A DNA stretch of 64,000 nucleotides from RGIG2945 sp045540355 (lineage in GTDB: Bacteria > Bacillota > Clostridia > Oscillospirales > Acutalibacteraceae). Position 1 is the first letter of the stretch, and the number at the start of each line of letters is the position of its first letter. Positions 25,048 to 35,150 of the stretch are shown in pieces. The stretch is from NCBI GenBank assembly GCA_045540355.1, contig JAZQHB010000031.1:7395-71394 (forward strand), read 5' to 3'. Made by a program: the position numbers and the translations under genes. The notes below the pieces were generated by a model. The model was not told where the DNA came from. It saw only the letters and a list, made by a program, of their open reading frames with translations, and made no database searches.

Positions 25048-25086
25048 AAAGACACCTTGTGCGGTGAAGCACAAAGTGTCTTTTGT
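25048..25086 (-). terminator. Terminator of the fucose operon
   Basis: AAAGACAC-TTGTGC and GCACAA-GTGTCTTT pair around GGTGAA with single mismatches, just past the fucI stop codon. Confidence 0.8.
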
Positions 25087-25094
25087 TGTATCTT

Positions 25095-26852
25095 TTAATA
25101 TAAAGAACCGTATGTTGAGCAAGCTCTGTAATCTGCACTTTCGGGGCATTTTGTACCAAATGCAGTCCATGAGTGCGGTCTGTAGATTTTATCTTCAGGA
25201 ACATTGTGGAGTGATACGGGGATACGGAACATACTTGCAAGAGTGATGAGATCCTGACCGATGTGACCGTATGTCAATGCACCGTGGTTAGCACCCCAGT
25301 TAGCCATTACTGAATATACATCCTTGAATGCACCCTCACCTGTGAGGTTGGGAACGAACCATGTTGTCGGCCATGTCGGGTCTGTACGCTGTTCGAGCTT
25401 GTTGTGGATTTCGTCGGGAAGTGTTACTGTGTAACCTTCTGCGATCTGGAGTGTCGGACCAACGCCGTCAATCATGTTAATTCTCATCATTGTGATGGGC
25501 ATTTCAGCCAATGTCTTGAAGTGTGAGGAATATCCGCCGCCTCTGAAGTACTGAAGGTCGCCGGGGCACCAGTCAGTAGCCTTGAGCATTGCGTCGATGT
25601 CTTCTTCAGTAACATCCCACCACTTCTTAATAACTGCGTTGCCGTTTTCATCCTTGCAAGCTGCAGTAGCATCAAGACAGCAAGAACCTGAGTTGATGAG
25701 GTGAATAAAGCCGTTTGCAGCCTTGCCTTCGAGATCTTTGCCTGTTACACGCTTAACAGCTTCGGGGCTCCAGTATGTACGAACATCTGCGAACATACTT
25801 GCTGTGCCTGTAAGAAGGTTGCCGAACAACATTGAAAGACCGTTGAGTCCGTCATTTTCTGTTGCGAAGATTGTGGGAGCCTTCTTGCCGTTCCAGTCAA
25901 ATGATGAGTTGAGGATAGCTTCTGTAAAGTCAGCATTCGGGAAATAGTCTGTCCACATTCTCTGACCCTGGAAACCGCCGAGGATAGCGTTACGGCCGAG
26001 AGCTTCTTCGTGTCTGTCGATATCGTCAAGCTTCTTGTTACCGAGAAGGATATCCTTACAGATAAGTGTCATCTTAACACAGAATTCCCAGTCAGCTTCC
26101 TTCTGCTCTGCAGTTTTCTTATTGATGTTCTTGTCAAAGCCTTCGGGGCAGTTTGCCTTTGCCCATGCAAGAGCTTTTTCGTATTCGTCCTTGTCATAGA
26201 TTTCAAGGTCTACGCGTCTTTTAACTTCGGACATATCAACCCATTCAGGTCTTAAACCGAAGTAGTTCTGCATCATGTTAGCTTCACAGTAAGAACCTGC
26301 GATACCCATTGATACTGAACCGATACCAACATAGGATTTACCCTTAATCTGACCGACTGCTACTGCACAACGAGCAAAACGAAGGATTTTTTCCTGAACA
26401 TCAGCGGGGATAGAATTATCTTCAAGGTCCTGAACATCTCTGCCGTAGATAGAGAATGCGGGGAGACCTCTCTGTGCGTGAGCTGCCATAACTGCTGCAA
26501 GGTAAACAGCACCGGGACGCTCTGTGCCGTTGAAGCCCCAGACTGCCTTTGTTGTGAGGGGATCAAGGTCCATTGTTTCACTGCCGTAGCACCAGCAGGG
26601 TGTTACTGAAAGAGTAGCTGTAACATTCTGAGTTGAGAAGAACTCTGCACATTTTGCAGCTTCAGCACCGCCGCCGATAGTGCAGGGAGAAATTACACAC
26701 TGTACGGGAGTTGAATCAGCATAGAAGCAGTTAGCTTCGATAAGCTCTTTAGCTGCCTTTGCCATTGCCATTGTCTTTTCTTCGAGACCTTCACGGATAC
26801 CGCCCCAGCGGCCGTCGATGATAGGTCTGATACCAATTTTCGGATAAATCAT
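25095..26852 (-). CDS. fucI: L-fucose isomerase
   Basis: 585 residues, full family length. Converts L-fucose to L-fuculose with Mn2+. Recognised from the start (PKIGIRPIIDGRWGGIREGLE), the CWCYGSETMD and VWGFNGTERPGAVYLAA segments, and FATENDGLNGLSMLFGNLLTG which carries metal-binding acidic residues. Start set at the ATG 26850-26852, nine bases after AAAGGA. Last gene of fucU-kinase-fucI; gut bacteria use it on mucin and milk-glycan fucose. Confidence 0.95.
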   Translation of the reverse strand: MIYPKIGIRPIIDGRWGGIREGLEEKTMAMAKAAKELIEANCFYADSTPVQCVISPCTIGGGAEAAKCAEFFSTQNVTATLSVTPCWCYGSETMDLDPLTTKAVWGFNGTERPGAVYLAAVMAAHAQRGLPAFSIYGRDVQDLEDNSIPADVQEKILRFARCAVAVGQIKGKSYVGIGSVSMGIAGSYCEANMMQNYFGLRPEWVDMSEVKRRVDLEIYDKDEYEKALAWAKANCPEGFDKNINKKTAEQKEADWEFCVKMTLICKDILLGNKKLDDIDRHEEALGRNAILGGFQGQRMWTDYFPNADFTEAILNSSFDWNGKKAPTIFATENDGLNGLSMLFGNLLTGTASMFADVRTYWSPEAVKRVTGKDLEGKAANGFIHLINSGSCCLDATAACKDENGNAVIKKWWDVTEEDIDAMLKATDWCPGDLQYFRGGGYSSHFKTLAEMPITMMRINMIDGVGPTLQIAEGYTVTLPDEIHNKLEQRTDPTWPTTWFVPNLTGEGAFKDVYSVMANWGANHGALTYGHIGQDLITLASMFRIPVSLHNVPEDKIYRPHSWTAFGTKCPESADYRACSTYGSLY

Positions 26853-26874
26853 TTTTACCAATCCTTTCTTTTCT

Positions 26875-28341
26875 TTATAAAATTATGTTTTTAAATTTAT
26901 TCTCATAAGCTGTCTGCCAGCTATGGGTATCTGTGGGAGTGTAATCAAGAACGGTTTCTGATCTTGCAATAATCTCTCTTGCTTCGCTCATGTCCTTGAT
27001 GTCGCCCGATGCGATGAGCTGAACGATGATATTGCCGATAACCGTTGCTTCAATCGGACCGCCCTTGACGGGTGTATCGCAGGCATTTGCGGTCATCTGA
27101 CACAAGAGTGTATCCTTTGTGCCGCCGCCGATTACATGGATTACGGGATAATCTTTCTTTGTGCAATTCTTAAGATTTTCGAATGTATATTTGTACTTCA
27201 TCGCAAGACTTTCGTAGATGCAACGCATAATTTCACCGACAGTCTGAGGCACATACTGATTAGTTTTTCTGCAGAATTCCTGAACTCGTTTCGGAATATT
27301 TCCGAGAGGTGAAAATTCAGGAGCGTCGGGGTCGATGAAGCATTTGAAAGGCTCAGCCTCGAGTGCTAATTTCTCCAAATCAGCATAGGAATAATTCTGA
27401 CCCTCTCTCTGCCACTGGCGTCTGCTCTCCTGGATAAGCCACAAGCCGATGATATTTTTAAGGAAGCTGACATTTCTGCCGTAACCGCCTTCGTTTGTCA
27501 TGTTGAGGTTGTATGCGGTTTCATCGGTTAAGGGAGTATCAAGCTCCGTACCGAAAAGCGACCATGTGCCGCAGCTGATATAAACAAAATCCTTTTCCTG
27601 AGTGGGAACTGCCGCCATAGCACTCTGTGTATCGTGTTCACAAACTGCGATAACCTTTGCTTCGGGTAAATCGAGCTCTTCTCTGATTTCCTTTGACAGC
27701 TCTCCGATAACATCGCCCGGGTTGACGATGGGTGAAAACAGACTTTCGGGGATATCGAATTTTTCAAATATCTCCTTTGAGAAATCGCCTGTTTCGATAT
27801 CAAGCAGCTGTGATGTTGTTGCAATTGAATATTCAGTTACTTTTTCGCCTGTCAGCATATATGCAAACAAATCGGGCATAAAGAGAAGCTTATCCGCGTT
27901 ATCAAGAATATGCGGTCGTTGCTTTCTTGATGCAAGAAGCTGGAATGCGGTATTGAATTCCATAAACTGAATACCGGTCATATTATATAATTTATCTTTG
28001 GGAATAAGCTTGAAGGCTTCTTCAAGAATACCGTCTGTGCGATGGTCACGATAGTGAATGGGATTTTCGATAAGATAACCCTCTTTATCAAGCAGACCGT
28101 AGTCAACACCCCAGGTGTCAATACCGATACTGTCAAAACCGCCTGCCAATTTTGCTTTGACAAGACCCTGCTTTATCTCATAAAGCTGACGAAGTGTGTC
28201 CCAATAGAGAGTGCCGTTCATATAAACGGGGTCGTTTGAAAAACGGTGAACCTCTTCAAGAGTAAGCTTCTTTCCGTCAAACTTACCCAATATCGCACGA
28301 CCCGATGATGCACCGAAGTCAAAAGCTAAAACCTGTTTCAT
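26875..28341 (-). CDS. FGGY sugar kinase (rhamnulokinase/fuculokinase)
   Basis: 488 residues. FGGY-type two-domain kinase: N-terminal AFDFGASSGRAILG phosphate loop, IGIDTWGVDYGLLD with the catalytic Asp region, then VIHVIGGGTKDTLLCQMTA adenosine motif. Sequence style is RhaB-like, but the operon (FucU before, FucI after) makes L-fuculose the likely substrate. It shares ATGA with fucU. No fuculose-1-phosphate aldolase is in the window. Confidence 0.88.
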   Translation of the reverse strand: MKQVLAFDFGASSGRAILGKFDGKKLTLEEVHRFSNDPVYMNGTLYWDTLRQLYEIKQGLVKAKLAGGFDSIGIDTWGVDYGLLDKEGYLIENPIHYRDHRTDGILEEAFKLIPKDKLYNMTGIQFMEFNTAFQLLASRKQRPHILDNADKLLFMPDLFAYMLTGEKVTEYSIATTSQLLDIETGDFSKEIFEKFDIPESLFSPIVNPGDVIGELSKEIREELDLPEAKVIAVCEHDTQSAMAAVPTQEKDFVYISCGTWSLFGTELDTPLTDETAYNLNMTNEGGYGRNVSFLKNIIGLWLIQESRRQWQREGQNYSYADLEKLALEAEPFKCFIDPDAPEFSPLGNIPKRVQEFCRKTNQYVPQTVGEIMRCIYESLAMKYKYTFENLKNCTKKDYPVIHVIGGGTKDTLLCQMTANACDTPVKGGPIEATVIGNIIVQLIASGDIKDMSEAREIIARSETVLDYTPTDTHSWQTAYENKFKNIIL

Positions 28342-28760
28342 TTTACAACACCTTTTTTAAGAATAATATTTGCATAAACTGCAGTTTCACCTGTTGCAAC
28401 TACTGCATAAGCAGCCTTTGCTCTGTCATAGAACTCAAAGCGTTCAAGCTCTTTCATTTCTGTTTTTTCGCCGTATTTTGCAAGAACCTTTTTGTAGTCT
28501 GCCCAGATTTCGGGAGTGGGGTCGCCGTTTGTTGTTGCCATAAGAGAAGCAGGCAAATCAACATAAGTATCAAGAGGCATCAATGCTAAAATCGCATCGA
28601 GTACATCTGTTACTCCGTGGCCGTCAAGACGGACAAGTCTTTGAGCACAGGAAGCTGCGGGGAAATTTCCGTCACCGATAACGATTTCGTCGCCGTGACC
28701 CATTTCCATAAGAATTTTCAAAAGCTCTGGTGAGATAATTGGTGAAATTCCTTTAAGCAT
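28338..28760 (-). CDS. fucU: L-fucose mutarotase (RbsD/FucU family)
   Basis: 140 residues, the family size. Interconverts alpha- and beta-L-fucose. Seen: PELLKILMEMGHGDEIVIGDGNFPA with the catalytic His and Asp, and the C-terminal FYDRAKAAYAVVATGE. AGGAGAAAAGAT precedes the ATG. Only 10 bp separate it from the stop of the P-type-ATPase-like gene upstream. Confidence 0.93.
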   Translation of the reverse strand: MLKGISPIISPELLKILMEMGHGDEIVIGDGNFPAASCAQRLVRLDGHGVTDVLDAILALMPLDTYVDLPASLMATTNGDPTPEIWADYKKVLAKYGEKTEMKELERFEFYDRAKAAYAVVATGETAVYANIILKKGVVK

Positions 28761-28770
28761 ATCTTTTCTC

Positions 28771-31515
28771 CTATCTTTTTATTATGGGAATCAGAATCAT
28801 CACAAGTGTCCATACCGCCATGAATGCCATAAGCTGAATCGGACCTAAAAGTGAAAGTGATGAGATAAATACAAATATGAGCGACAACAACAAGCCTAAG
28901 ATTATTCCGACAAGCTGAATTGTCATCATGATATTTGATGTAAGTGTAAGATTGTTTGCAGAGGCAACCGAACGCAAGAAAGATTTTGATTTGCCGTCAT
29001 GAATAATACCCGCAAGAGCAGTTCTCTTGACAGTATTTCTGCGTTCTTTGAACATATTGCCCGCAACGGAATTGAGAATCTTGATTGAGTTGGTTGAAAG
29101 TCCGAATTCCTCAGCAAGCATACTTTCTGTGATGTTCGCATCGTTTGTGCGGACAAGGATTGAAATTCCGCTTGAATCAAGAATGTGCAGGGGCTTTATA
29201 AGGCTCTTGTCTGCCTTGTAGCTGACAACGAACATTGCGGCAAGCTTGCCTTCAACCGCAAGATACAAAACCTTTCTGCCGTCATGAGTATATTTTTTCT
29301 CTGCACTTTCGTGCGGTACATCAATATTGTGGTTTATGAGCATTTCTCTGTTGCCCAAAAATGCTCGTTGATTGTTAATCCACGCTGAAAGACCTAATTT
29401 ATCTTCATAGCTCAGGGACTGTACCTCGGGCAGAAGCTCCTCTTTGTCCATGATAACTCTTCTGAAGACCTTTGCAAGCGGTCCGTCAGCTTCTATCAGC
29501 ATAGCGGCTGAATAGAGAATCACATCATCAAGTCGCATATTGTCAAAATTCTTCATGCCGTGGAAATTACATTCATTGCGGAGGAAGAGCGATGCACTGT
29601 CAATAACAATTGAGTTTGCCTTACCGCATTCCAAAGCCGCCGAATAACCCGCAATCATAGAACCGTCTTTGTTTAATCTCTTGTTTGTAAGGTTTAAAGA
29701 TACATTGAGTGCGAGGAATGAGCCAACCGGCAAGGATACACAAAGTGCACAACAAAATGCCGCAAAAAAGCTGACAACAGAAGCGGAAACTATGCCGGAA
29801 ATAACACCGATAACTGCCGATACAACTATCGCTACGGGAATAATCTTTTCAGAGTATTTATCGGAAATGTTTTTGTCAAACGATAACTCAATAAATTTCG
29901 AGGGAGTTTTTGTTCTTGCGGAATAACGGATATCAGGGTTGCCTAAAAGCAAGCCTCTGCCAAGGCTGTCCGCAAACTTTTTGTCTTCAAGTGTTTGTAT
30001 TGTATATGTTCTGCCCTTTAAGCTTACATTCATGAAATCGAAGTTTCTGATTATTGTTGAAAGCTTGAAATGGAATCCGATGCTGTCAAGCAATAACGCA
30101 AACACTACCACTCCGGAGTATATTCCTATTGACGCCGCAGGTCTTGCAAAGAGTGCAAAAACTGACTCAAGCACCGTAAGTATTCCCGCAAGGGATAAAA
30201 TAAGCTGAGAATTAAGCCTTTTTTGCTTTATCGCATTCAGGCTTGATGTAAGACAATCCATGCGGAAGAAAAACGCCGCACCCAAAAGAAGTATATTGAA
30301 AATCAACGCGAATATTCCGAACACTCCGCTGAAGCCCGACTGTGAATTTGCAGGGATAACCGTCACAAGCAAAAGCAGCACGGTTAAAACTGCAAGGATT
30401 ATCATATCCCTTTTATTCTTAGAAAATCGCTCGGTTAAATCCTTTAATACCTGAGCCTTGCCCTCGCTCGTAAGGTACGGGTCATTTGTATCAGGTGTCG
30501 GAAGCTCAACCTCTTCTTTTTCTATTCGGAAAAATTCCTTGAGCTTCTTTGAAAAGGTTTTGACCTCTTCGGGCTCTTTTTCAACAGGAATTTCTTTTTT
30601 CGGTTCGGAAGATATCCTGTCCGCTTCCTTGTAGACAACAGGCTCAAGATTCATCTCTAAATCATCTTCGGAAATGCCTTCGCCTTCTTGAGTTTCATCG
30701 TCCGAATAGATTGTAAATTTACTGATTTTTTCTGCTTTTCTGCGTTTTAATTCGCTTTCGACCTTTGCTTCGGAGATTCTCATGGGCTCGTTGCTTGTGT
30801 CACCCTCAAAGCCCACAATTTTTATCTGTCCGTCGATACTGTCTTCGTCTTCTTTTTCTTCGTCGACTACAATTTTGTGATACTCTCTTGTATCTGATAC
30901 AAGCTGATGTGCAGGAATAAGTGTCGGCATCGGGTCAAGTCCGTCTTCATAAGCGTTTTCATCATCATCGTTGGTGAGAATAACCAGACCCGGTTTTTCG
31001 TACATCATGTCGTCATGCTTTTCGTCTGTTTCTTCTGTTTTGATAACAGGAGCATTTTTACCGAACGACAATATGCCCGTATCCGTCATGTTTTCAAAAT
31101 TGATATGCGGAGTTTCGATTACTCTTGTCTTTTCATTGTCAATCGGAACATCATCGGAAGAAATATCCTCATACTCATCTTCTTCTGAAGCTTCAACGAT
31201 TTTTATATCCTCATCTTCTGTTTTTTCAGGTGCCTCTTCAAGAACTTCTTCAAAGCTCTCCTGTGCTTCCTCAACAGTTTCTTCGGGAGCTTCGGGCATA
31301 AAAGGAGCAGGCTCGGGAACGAAAACAACTTCCTCCTCGGGCGTATTTCTGTAAATATCAATATCTTTTAAAAGGCTGTCAATGTCGTCCATCGACCAAT
31401 CGCTGTCGGACAAAAGCTCACCCTTGTCCGTTCCGCGATAAACCTGATTACCTGCTTTTTGGTAGAATTTCGCTTCTTCTAAAATATCGTCAATAGAATA
31501 ATTCTTATCACTCAA
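28771..31515 (-). CDS. P-type-ATPase-like pseudoenzyme with long acidic N-terminus
   Basis: 914 residues from a TTG (31513-31515) placed ten bases after AAAGGTGG. Residues 1 to about 340 are acidic and probably disordered. Then come membrane helices and a part laid out like a P1B/P2 ATPase: an A-domain-like segment, FCCALCVSLPVGS where CPC is expected, the phosphorylation motif read as IDSASLF instead of FDKTGTLT, GKLAAMFVVS and LVRTNDANIT instead of LTGDN. The Asp may remain but the motif is broken, so transport activity is unlikely. The role is unknown; it is embedded between rlmB and the fucose genes. Confidence 0.7.
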   Translation of the reverse strand: MSDKNYSIDDILEEAKFYQKAGNQVYRGTDKGELLSDSDWSMDDIDSLLKDIDIYRNTPEEEVVFVPEPAPFMPEAPEETVEEAQESFEEVLEEAPEKTEDEDIKIVEASEEDEYEDISSDDVPIDNEKTRVIETPHINFENMTDTGILSFGKNAPVIKTEETDEKHDDMMYEKPGLVILTNDDDENAYEDGLDPMPTLIPAHQLVSDTREYHKIVVDEEKEDEDSIDGQIKIVGFEGDTSNEPMRISEAKVESELKRRKAEKISKFTIYSDDETQEGEGISEDDLEMNLEPVVYKEADRISSEPKKEIPVEKEPEEVKTFSKKLKEFFRIEKEEVELPTPDTNDPYLTSEGKAQVLKDLTERFSKNKRDMIILAVLTVLLLLVTVIPANSQSGFSGVFGIFALIFNILLLGAAFFFRMDCLTSSLNAIKQKRLNSQLILSLAGILTVLESVFALFARPAASIGIYSGVVVFALLLDSIGFHFKLSTIIRNFDFMNVSLKGRTYTIQTLEDKKFADSLGRGLLLGNPDIRYSARTKTPSKFIELSFDKNISDKYSEKIIPVAIVVSAVIGVISGIVSASVVSFFAAFCCALCVSLPVGSFLALNVSLNLTNKRLNKDGSMIAGYSAALECGKANSIVIDSASLFLRNECNFHGMKNFDNMRLDDVILYSAAMLIEADGPLAKVFRRVIMDKEELLPEVQSLSYEDKLGLSAWINNQRAFLGNREMLINHNIDVPHESAEKKYTHDGRKVLYLAVEGKLAAMFVVSYKADKSLIKPLHILDSSGISILVRTNDANITESMLAEEFGLSTNSIKILNSVAGNMFKERRNTVKRTALAGIIHDGKSKSFLRSVASANNLTLTSNIMMTIQLVGIILGLLLSLIFVFISSLSLLGPIQLMAFMAVWTLVMILIPIIKR

Positions 31516-31536
31516 GCGAACACACCCACCTTTCAA

Positions 31537-32280
31537 TTATTTTAATCGTTGCCTTAAAATCTCATACATCACAACGCCTGCCGCAACGGAAGCGTTGAGA
31601 GAATTGATATTGCCGTTCATCGGCAAAGACACGATAACATCACATTTTTCTTTAACCAGACGACCGAGACCGTTACCCTCGGAGCCGATTACTAACGCTA
31701 CCGCACCGCTGAAATCAGTCTGTGTCCAGGATTGCCCGTCCATATCAAGACCGTAAACCCAGAAGCCTTTTTCCTTAAGACTTTCAATGAGCGACGGAAG
31801 ATTTGCAACCCTTGCAACAGGCATATATTCAAGTGCACCTGCCGAAGATTTTGCAACACCGAAGCTCAAAGATGCACTTCTTCTTTTCGGGATAATAATT
31901 CCGTGGGCACCAACCGCCTCTGCAGTACGGATAATCGCACCGAGGTTGTGCGGGTCTTCAATCTCGTCACAGATTATTACAAAAGGTGCTTCACCTTTTT
32001 CTTCGGCATTCTTGAGAATATCCTCAACGGTTGAATACTCGTGTGCCGAAACAAATGCAGCAACACCCTGATGATTACTGTGACCGCAAAGATAGTCGAG
32101 CTTTTTCTGGTCAACATCTTTTACGACTATTCCTTTTTCCTTACATTGAGCAACCAGCTTCAAAACCGAGCCGCCCGTACCACGGACCACCATAAGAGTG
32201 TCAATCGGTCTGCCGCTTTTGAGTGCTTCGGCACAGGCATTACGACCTATAATAAGTTCATTTGTGTTTTTGTTATCCAT
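31537..32280 (-). CDS. rlmB: 23S rRNA (guanosine-2'-O-)-methyltransferase RlmB/TrmH family
   Basis: 247 residues. SPOUT methyltransferase using SAM on a ribose 2'-O. N-terminal substrate-binding domain (LIIGRNACAEALKSG), then SPOUT motifs 1 to 3: DEIEDPHNLGAIIRTAEA, ALVIGSEGNGLGRLV and LPMNGNINSLNASVAAG. Start ATG 32278-32280. First gene of the minus-strand run that continues into the fucose genes. Confidence 0.93.
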   Translation of the reverse strand: MDNKNTNELIIGRNACAEALKSGRPIDTLMVVRGTGGSVLKLVAQCKEKGIVVKDVDQKKLDYLCGHSNHQGVAAFVSAHEYSTVEDILKNAEEKGEAPFVIICDEIEDPHNLGAIIRTAEAVGAHGIIIPKRRSASLSFGVAKSSAGALEYMPVARVANLPSLIESLKEKGFWVYGLDMDGQSWTQTDFSGAVALVIGSEGNGLGRLVKEKCDVIVSLPMNGNINSLNASVAAGVVMYEILRQRLK

Positions 32281-32479
32281 TTTTAAATCTCTCATTTGTT
32301 TATAGATATAAATACTTATTATGATTATATCACATTCAACTCAAATTGCATAGAAAAAATGAAAAAAATATATAAATTTTTTTGTTTTCTTCCAAATATT
32401 TTCATTCCTGACCCCGATTATCAAAAAAACTCATTATACAACAACCGATAATGACAGAATTTTTGAGGGAAACAAAATA

Positions 32480-32600
32480 AAATAAGTACTAAGTACTAAA
32501 CGCTAAGTACTAAACGATGGGCGGACTTTGCCCGCACCCATTATAATTGCGTCGCAGACCCTTCGTTTAGCGTTTAGTATTTAGTACTTAGTACTTAAAA
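32480..32600. repeat. Word-arm element with inverted arms
   Basis: AAGTACTAAACGCT-type words on the left and their inverted form (AGCGTTTAGTATTTAGTACTT) on the right flank a hairpin GCGGACTTTGCCCGC and the core GCGTCGCAGACCC. It is the clearest copy in which both arms can pair. The rest of 32296-32617 is AT-rich with nothing else visible. Confidence 0.7.
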
Positions 32601-32617
32601 GCATAAGGAGAATAAAA

Positions 32618-34927
32618 ATGTCCGGAAAAATAAAACTCAAAAACTTTTCTTTTTCATCCTTACCTTCAGCCGTCAAGGGTATAATATATCAGCTGCTCTG
32701 CTTCGGCGGGGGATTTCTGACGGCATATTTCGGAAGCTTTTCGGGAATTTCTCCGTTTCCGATTGCCTTTGCCTGTGCGGTGACGGAAACATACTCCATT
32801 GCGGTATCGTGCGGTGCGGCAGTCGGCTACATATTATCGTCGTACATAGTTTCTTCACTCCGCTATGTAGCGATACTTGCGGCTGTTGTGATAATCAAGA
32901 GAACAATTTTCTCTATTGATATCATCACCAATTCAAGACTTACCTCACCCATCATCGCATTTTTATGCACAATCGCAACGGGTATTGTTATTCTCTCCGC
33001 ACAGGATTTTTCCGTCGACGGACTTTTGATATATTCGGGCGAGGCAATCTTTGCCGCAGGTACAACATTTTTCCTCGAAACCGCTTTCAGAATAAAACGC
33101 TTACCACAAGGTATTTCCGCTTTGACGACAACGGAAATGTTTTCCCTTGTCATCTCAATTTGCATTTTATTCTTAAGCCTTACATCAATCACCGTCAGAG
33201 GTATTTCTTTTATACGGATTATATCCGTTTTTATAATCCTGATGGCGGCAAGATACAGCAAGGAAAGCGGCGGCAGTATTGTCGGAATTTGTTTGGGTAC
33301 TGCAATGTCTGCAAGCGTCGGCAACGGTCTTGTAGCGGCATCCTGGGGCTTGGGCGGTCTGCTTGCAGGCATTTTTGCACCCATGGGAAAAGTCTGTCAG
33401 GCGATAATATTTGCCTGCGTGCAGACGGTGTTTTCCGTTTTACAGGGCGACAAAGATGCTTACCTCATACTTTTTGAGGTTCTGCCGTCCGTAATTTTAT
33501 TCGCTTTTATAAAAGCCTCTTTTCTCGACCGCTTCAGAAAATATTTTACCCTTTTTGAAGCACTCCCCATTGCAGGTGATTTGAGAGATACCCTAACAGG
33601 CAGACTTAAATCCGTCGCTTCTGCAATTGACGATGTTTCCGACAGTGTGAACAGAGTATCAAAAAGTATTGAAAAAATAACTGCACCTGACATGACACCG
33701 GTGGTCGACGGCGTCCGTGACGATGTCTGCTCAAGATGCACTCTGCGGACTGTCTGCTGGGACAATAATTTCGAAGAAACTGCCGAGGAATTTGCAAACA
33801 TCTGCGATATTCTCAAAACAGAAGAAAGTCCCGATGCAACCTATCTCCCCAAGAGCTTCAAGAGTAAATGCAATTACTCCGAGGAGCTGATGGACAGCTT
33901 TACGAAGAATTATTTTGCTTATGCAATGAAGGCTGAAAATGCACAGAAAAATGAAGAAATCCGTGATGTTGTCGCAAGTCAGTTTGAAAGCGTTTCCGAC
34001 ATACTCAATGACATGGTAACAGGGCTGAAACAAAGCGGCAATTTCAACAATGACTGTGCAACCAGAATCGCTGATGTATATAAAAAATCAGGAATAAAGG
34101 TCTTCGGTGTGAGTTGCATTGAAGACGAAAACGGCATGATGCGGATTGAAACCCACACCGAGCCGATAAACAAAAGAATTGACCTGAATCTCCTTTCGCA
34201 CAGTGTCGAAAGTATATGCAAAACAAGGTTTGAGCTGCCGAACATCAGCTACTACGACAACGAAACCGTGATGTCATTTATCCCGAAAAATAATTTCACA
34301 ACACAGATAGGACTTTATCAATTATCGGGCAACTCCTCAAAAATCTGCGGTGACTGTGCAGAAACCTGTATCACCCCCGACGGCAGAAAGCTGATGATTT
34401 TAAGCGACGGAATGGGTACGGGCGGCAGAGCAGCAGTTGATGCAACTATGGCAGCGAAGCTTTTCGGCAGACTTGCAGCTTCGGGCATTTCATTTGAAAG
34501 TGCTTTGAAAATAATAAACTCCGCCTTACTTATAAAATCGGCAGAGGAATCGTTTGCAACCTTAGATGTAGCATCGGTTGACCTTTATACGGGTAACGCA
34601 AAATTTTATAAAGCGGGTGCGGCTGTAACATTCGTCAAAAAACGAGGCAGAATACTCGCAATTGAGCCTGCATCAATGCCCGTCGGGATACTCACCCGGA
34701 CACAATTTGCCTACGATGAATTATGTGTCGAAGCAGGTGATATGATTGTTATGTTATCCGACGGTGCAGTAAACGGGTCAGTCAAGTGGATTTACGATTT
34801 GATTGAAAACCATAAAGGCAAAGCCTACGCTCTGGCAAAAGAAATCGGCGATACCGCAAAGCACCGCCGCCGCGACAACCATAACGATGACATAACCGTA
34901 ATGGTTATGATTATTGAAGGAAAATAA
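32618..34927 (+). CDS. spoIIE: Stage II sporulation protein E, serine phosphatase
   Basis: 769 residues. Ten or so membrane helices (about 10-300), a central FtsZ-binding/regulatory region with a Cys pair (CSRCTLRTVCW) and a C-terminal PP2C domain (about 560-769). PP2C metal residues are in LMILSDGMGTG, MIVMLSDGAVNG and NDDITVMVM. It dephosphorylates SpoIIAA to activate sigma-F in the forespore. Its presence implies a spore former. Followed by a strong terminator. Confidence 0.93.
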   Translation: MSGKIKLKNFSFSSLPSAVKGIIYQLLCFGGGFLTAYFGSFSGISPFPIAFACAVTETYSIAVSCGAAVGYILSSYIVSSLRYVAILAAVVIIKRTIFSIDIITNSRLTSPIIAFLCTIATGIVILSAQDFSVDGLLIYSGEAIFAAGTTFFLETAFRIKRLPQGISALTTTEMFSLVISICILFLSLTSITVRGISFIRIISVFIILMAARYSKESGGSIVGICLGTAMSASVGNGLVAASWGLGGLLAGIFAPMGKVCQAIIFACVQTVFSVLQGDKDAYLILFEVLPSVILFAFIKASFLDRFRKYFTLFEALPIAGDLRDTLTGRLKSVASAIDDVSDSVNRVSKSIEKITAPDMTPVVDGVRDDVCSRCTLRTVCWDNNFEETAEEFANICDILKTEESPDATYLPKSFKSKCNYSEELMDSFTKNYFAYAMKAENAQKNEEIRDVVASQFESVSDILNDMVTGLKQSGNFNNDCATRIADVYKKSGIKVFGVSCIEDENGMMRIETHTEPINKRIDLNLLSHSVESICKTRFELPNISYYDNETVMSFIPKNNFTTQIGLYQLSGNSSKICGDCAETCITPDGRKLMILSDGMGTGGRAAVDATMAAKLFGRLAASGISFESALKIINSALLIKSAEESFATLDVASVDLYTGNAKFYKAGAAVTFVKKRGRILAIEPASMPVGILTRTQFAYDELCVEAGDMIVMLSDGAVNGSVKWIYDLIENHKGKAYALAKEIGDTAKHRRRDNHNDDITVMVMIIEGK

Positions 34928-34953
34928 AAGAACCGCCGAGGCGGTTCTTTTTA
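34926..34953 (+). terminator. spoIIE terminator
   Basis: AAAAGAACCGCC GAG GCGGTTCTTTTT. The same hairpin recurs at 37364-37391. Confidence 0.9.
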
Positions 34954-35095
34954 AATGCAGAATGCAGAGTTCAGATTGCAGAATGTCGGGAGGGCTTTGC
35001 CCTCACTTTTTTAATCGTCCCATCCTTGTTCTGATATGTACCAATGTGGCACGAAAGTTTATTTGCATTTTGCATTCTGAATTCTGCATTCATTC
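34954..35095. repeat. Word-arm element
   Basis: AATGCAGA/AGTTCAGATTGCAGA words, a GAGGGC TTT GCCCTC hairpin, and inverted words (TGCATTTTGCATTCTGAAT) about 80 bp later. Confidence 0.6.
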
Positions 35096-35150
35096 CTATT
35101 GCATTTATCTCTGCTTTTTGATATCCTTTATTTATTAAGGGGGAGATATT

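Noticed and set aside
34914..35138. 74-codon ORF after spoIIE
   Set aside because: Covers a terminator and repeat element; composition is that of the repeat words.
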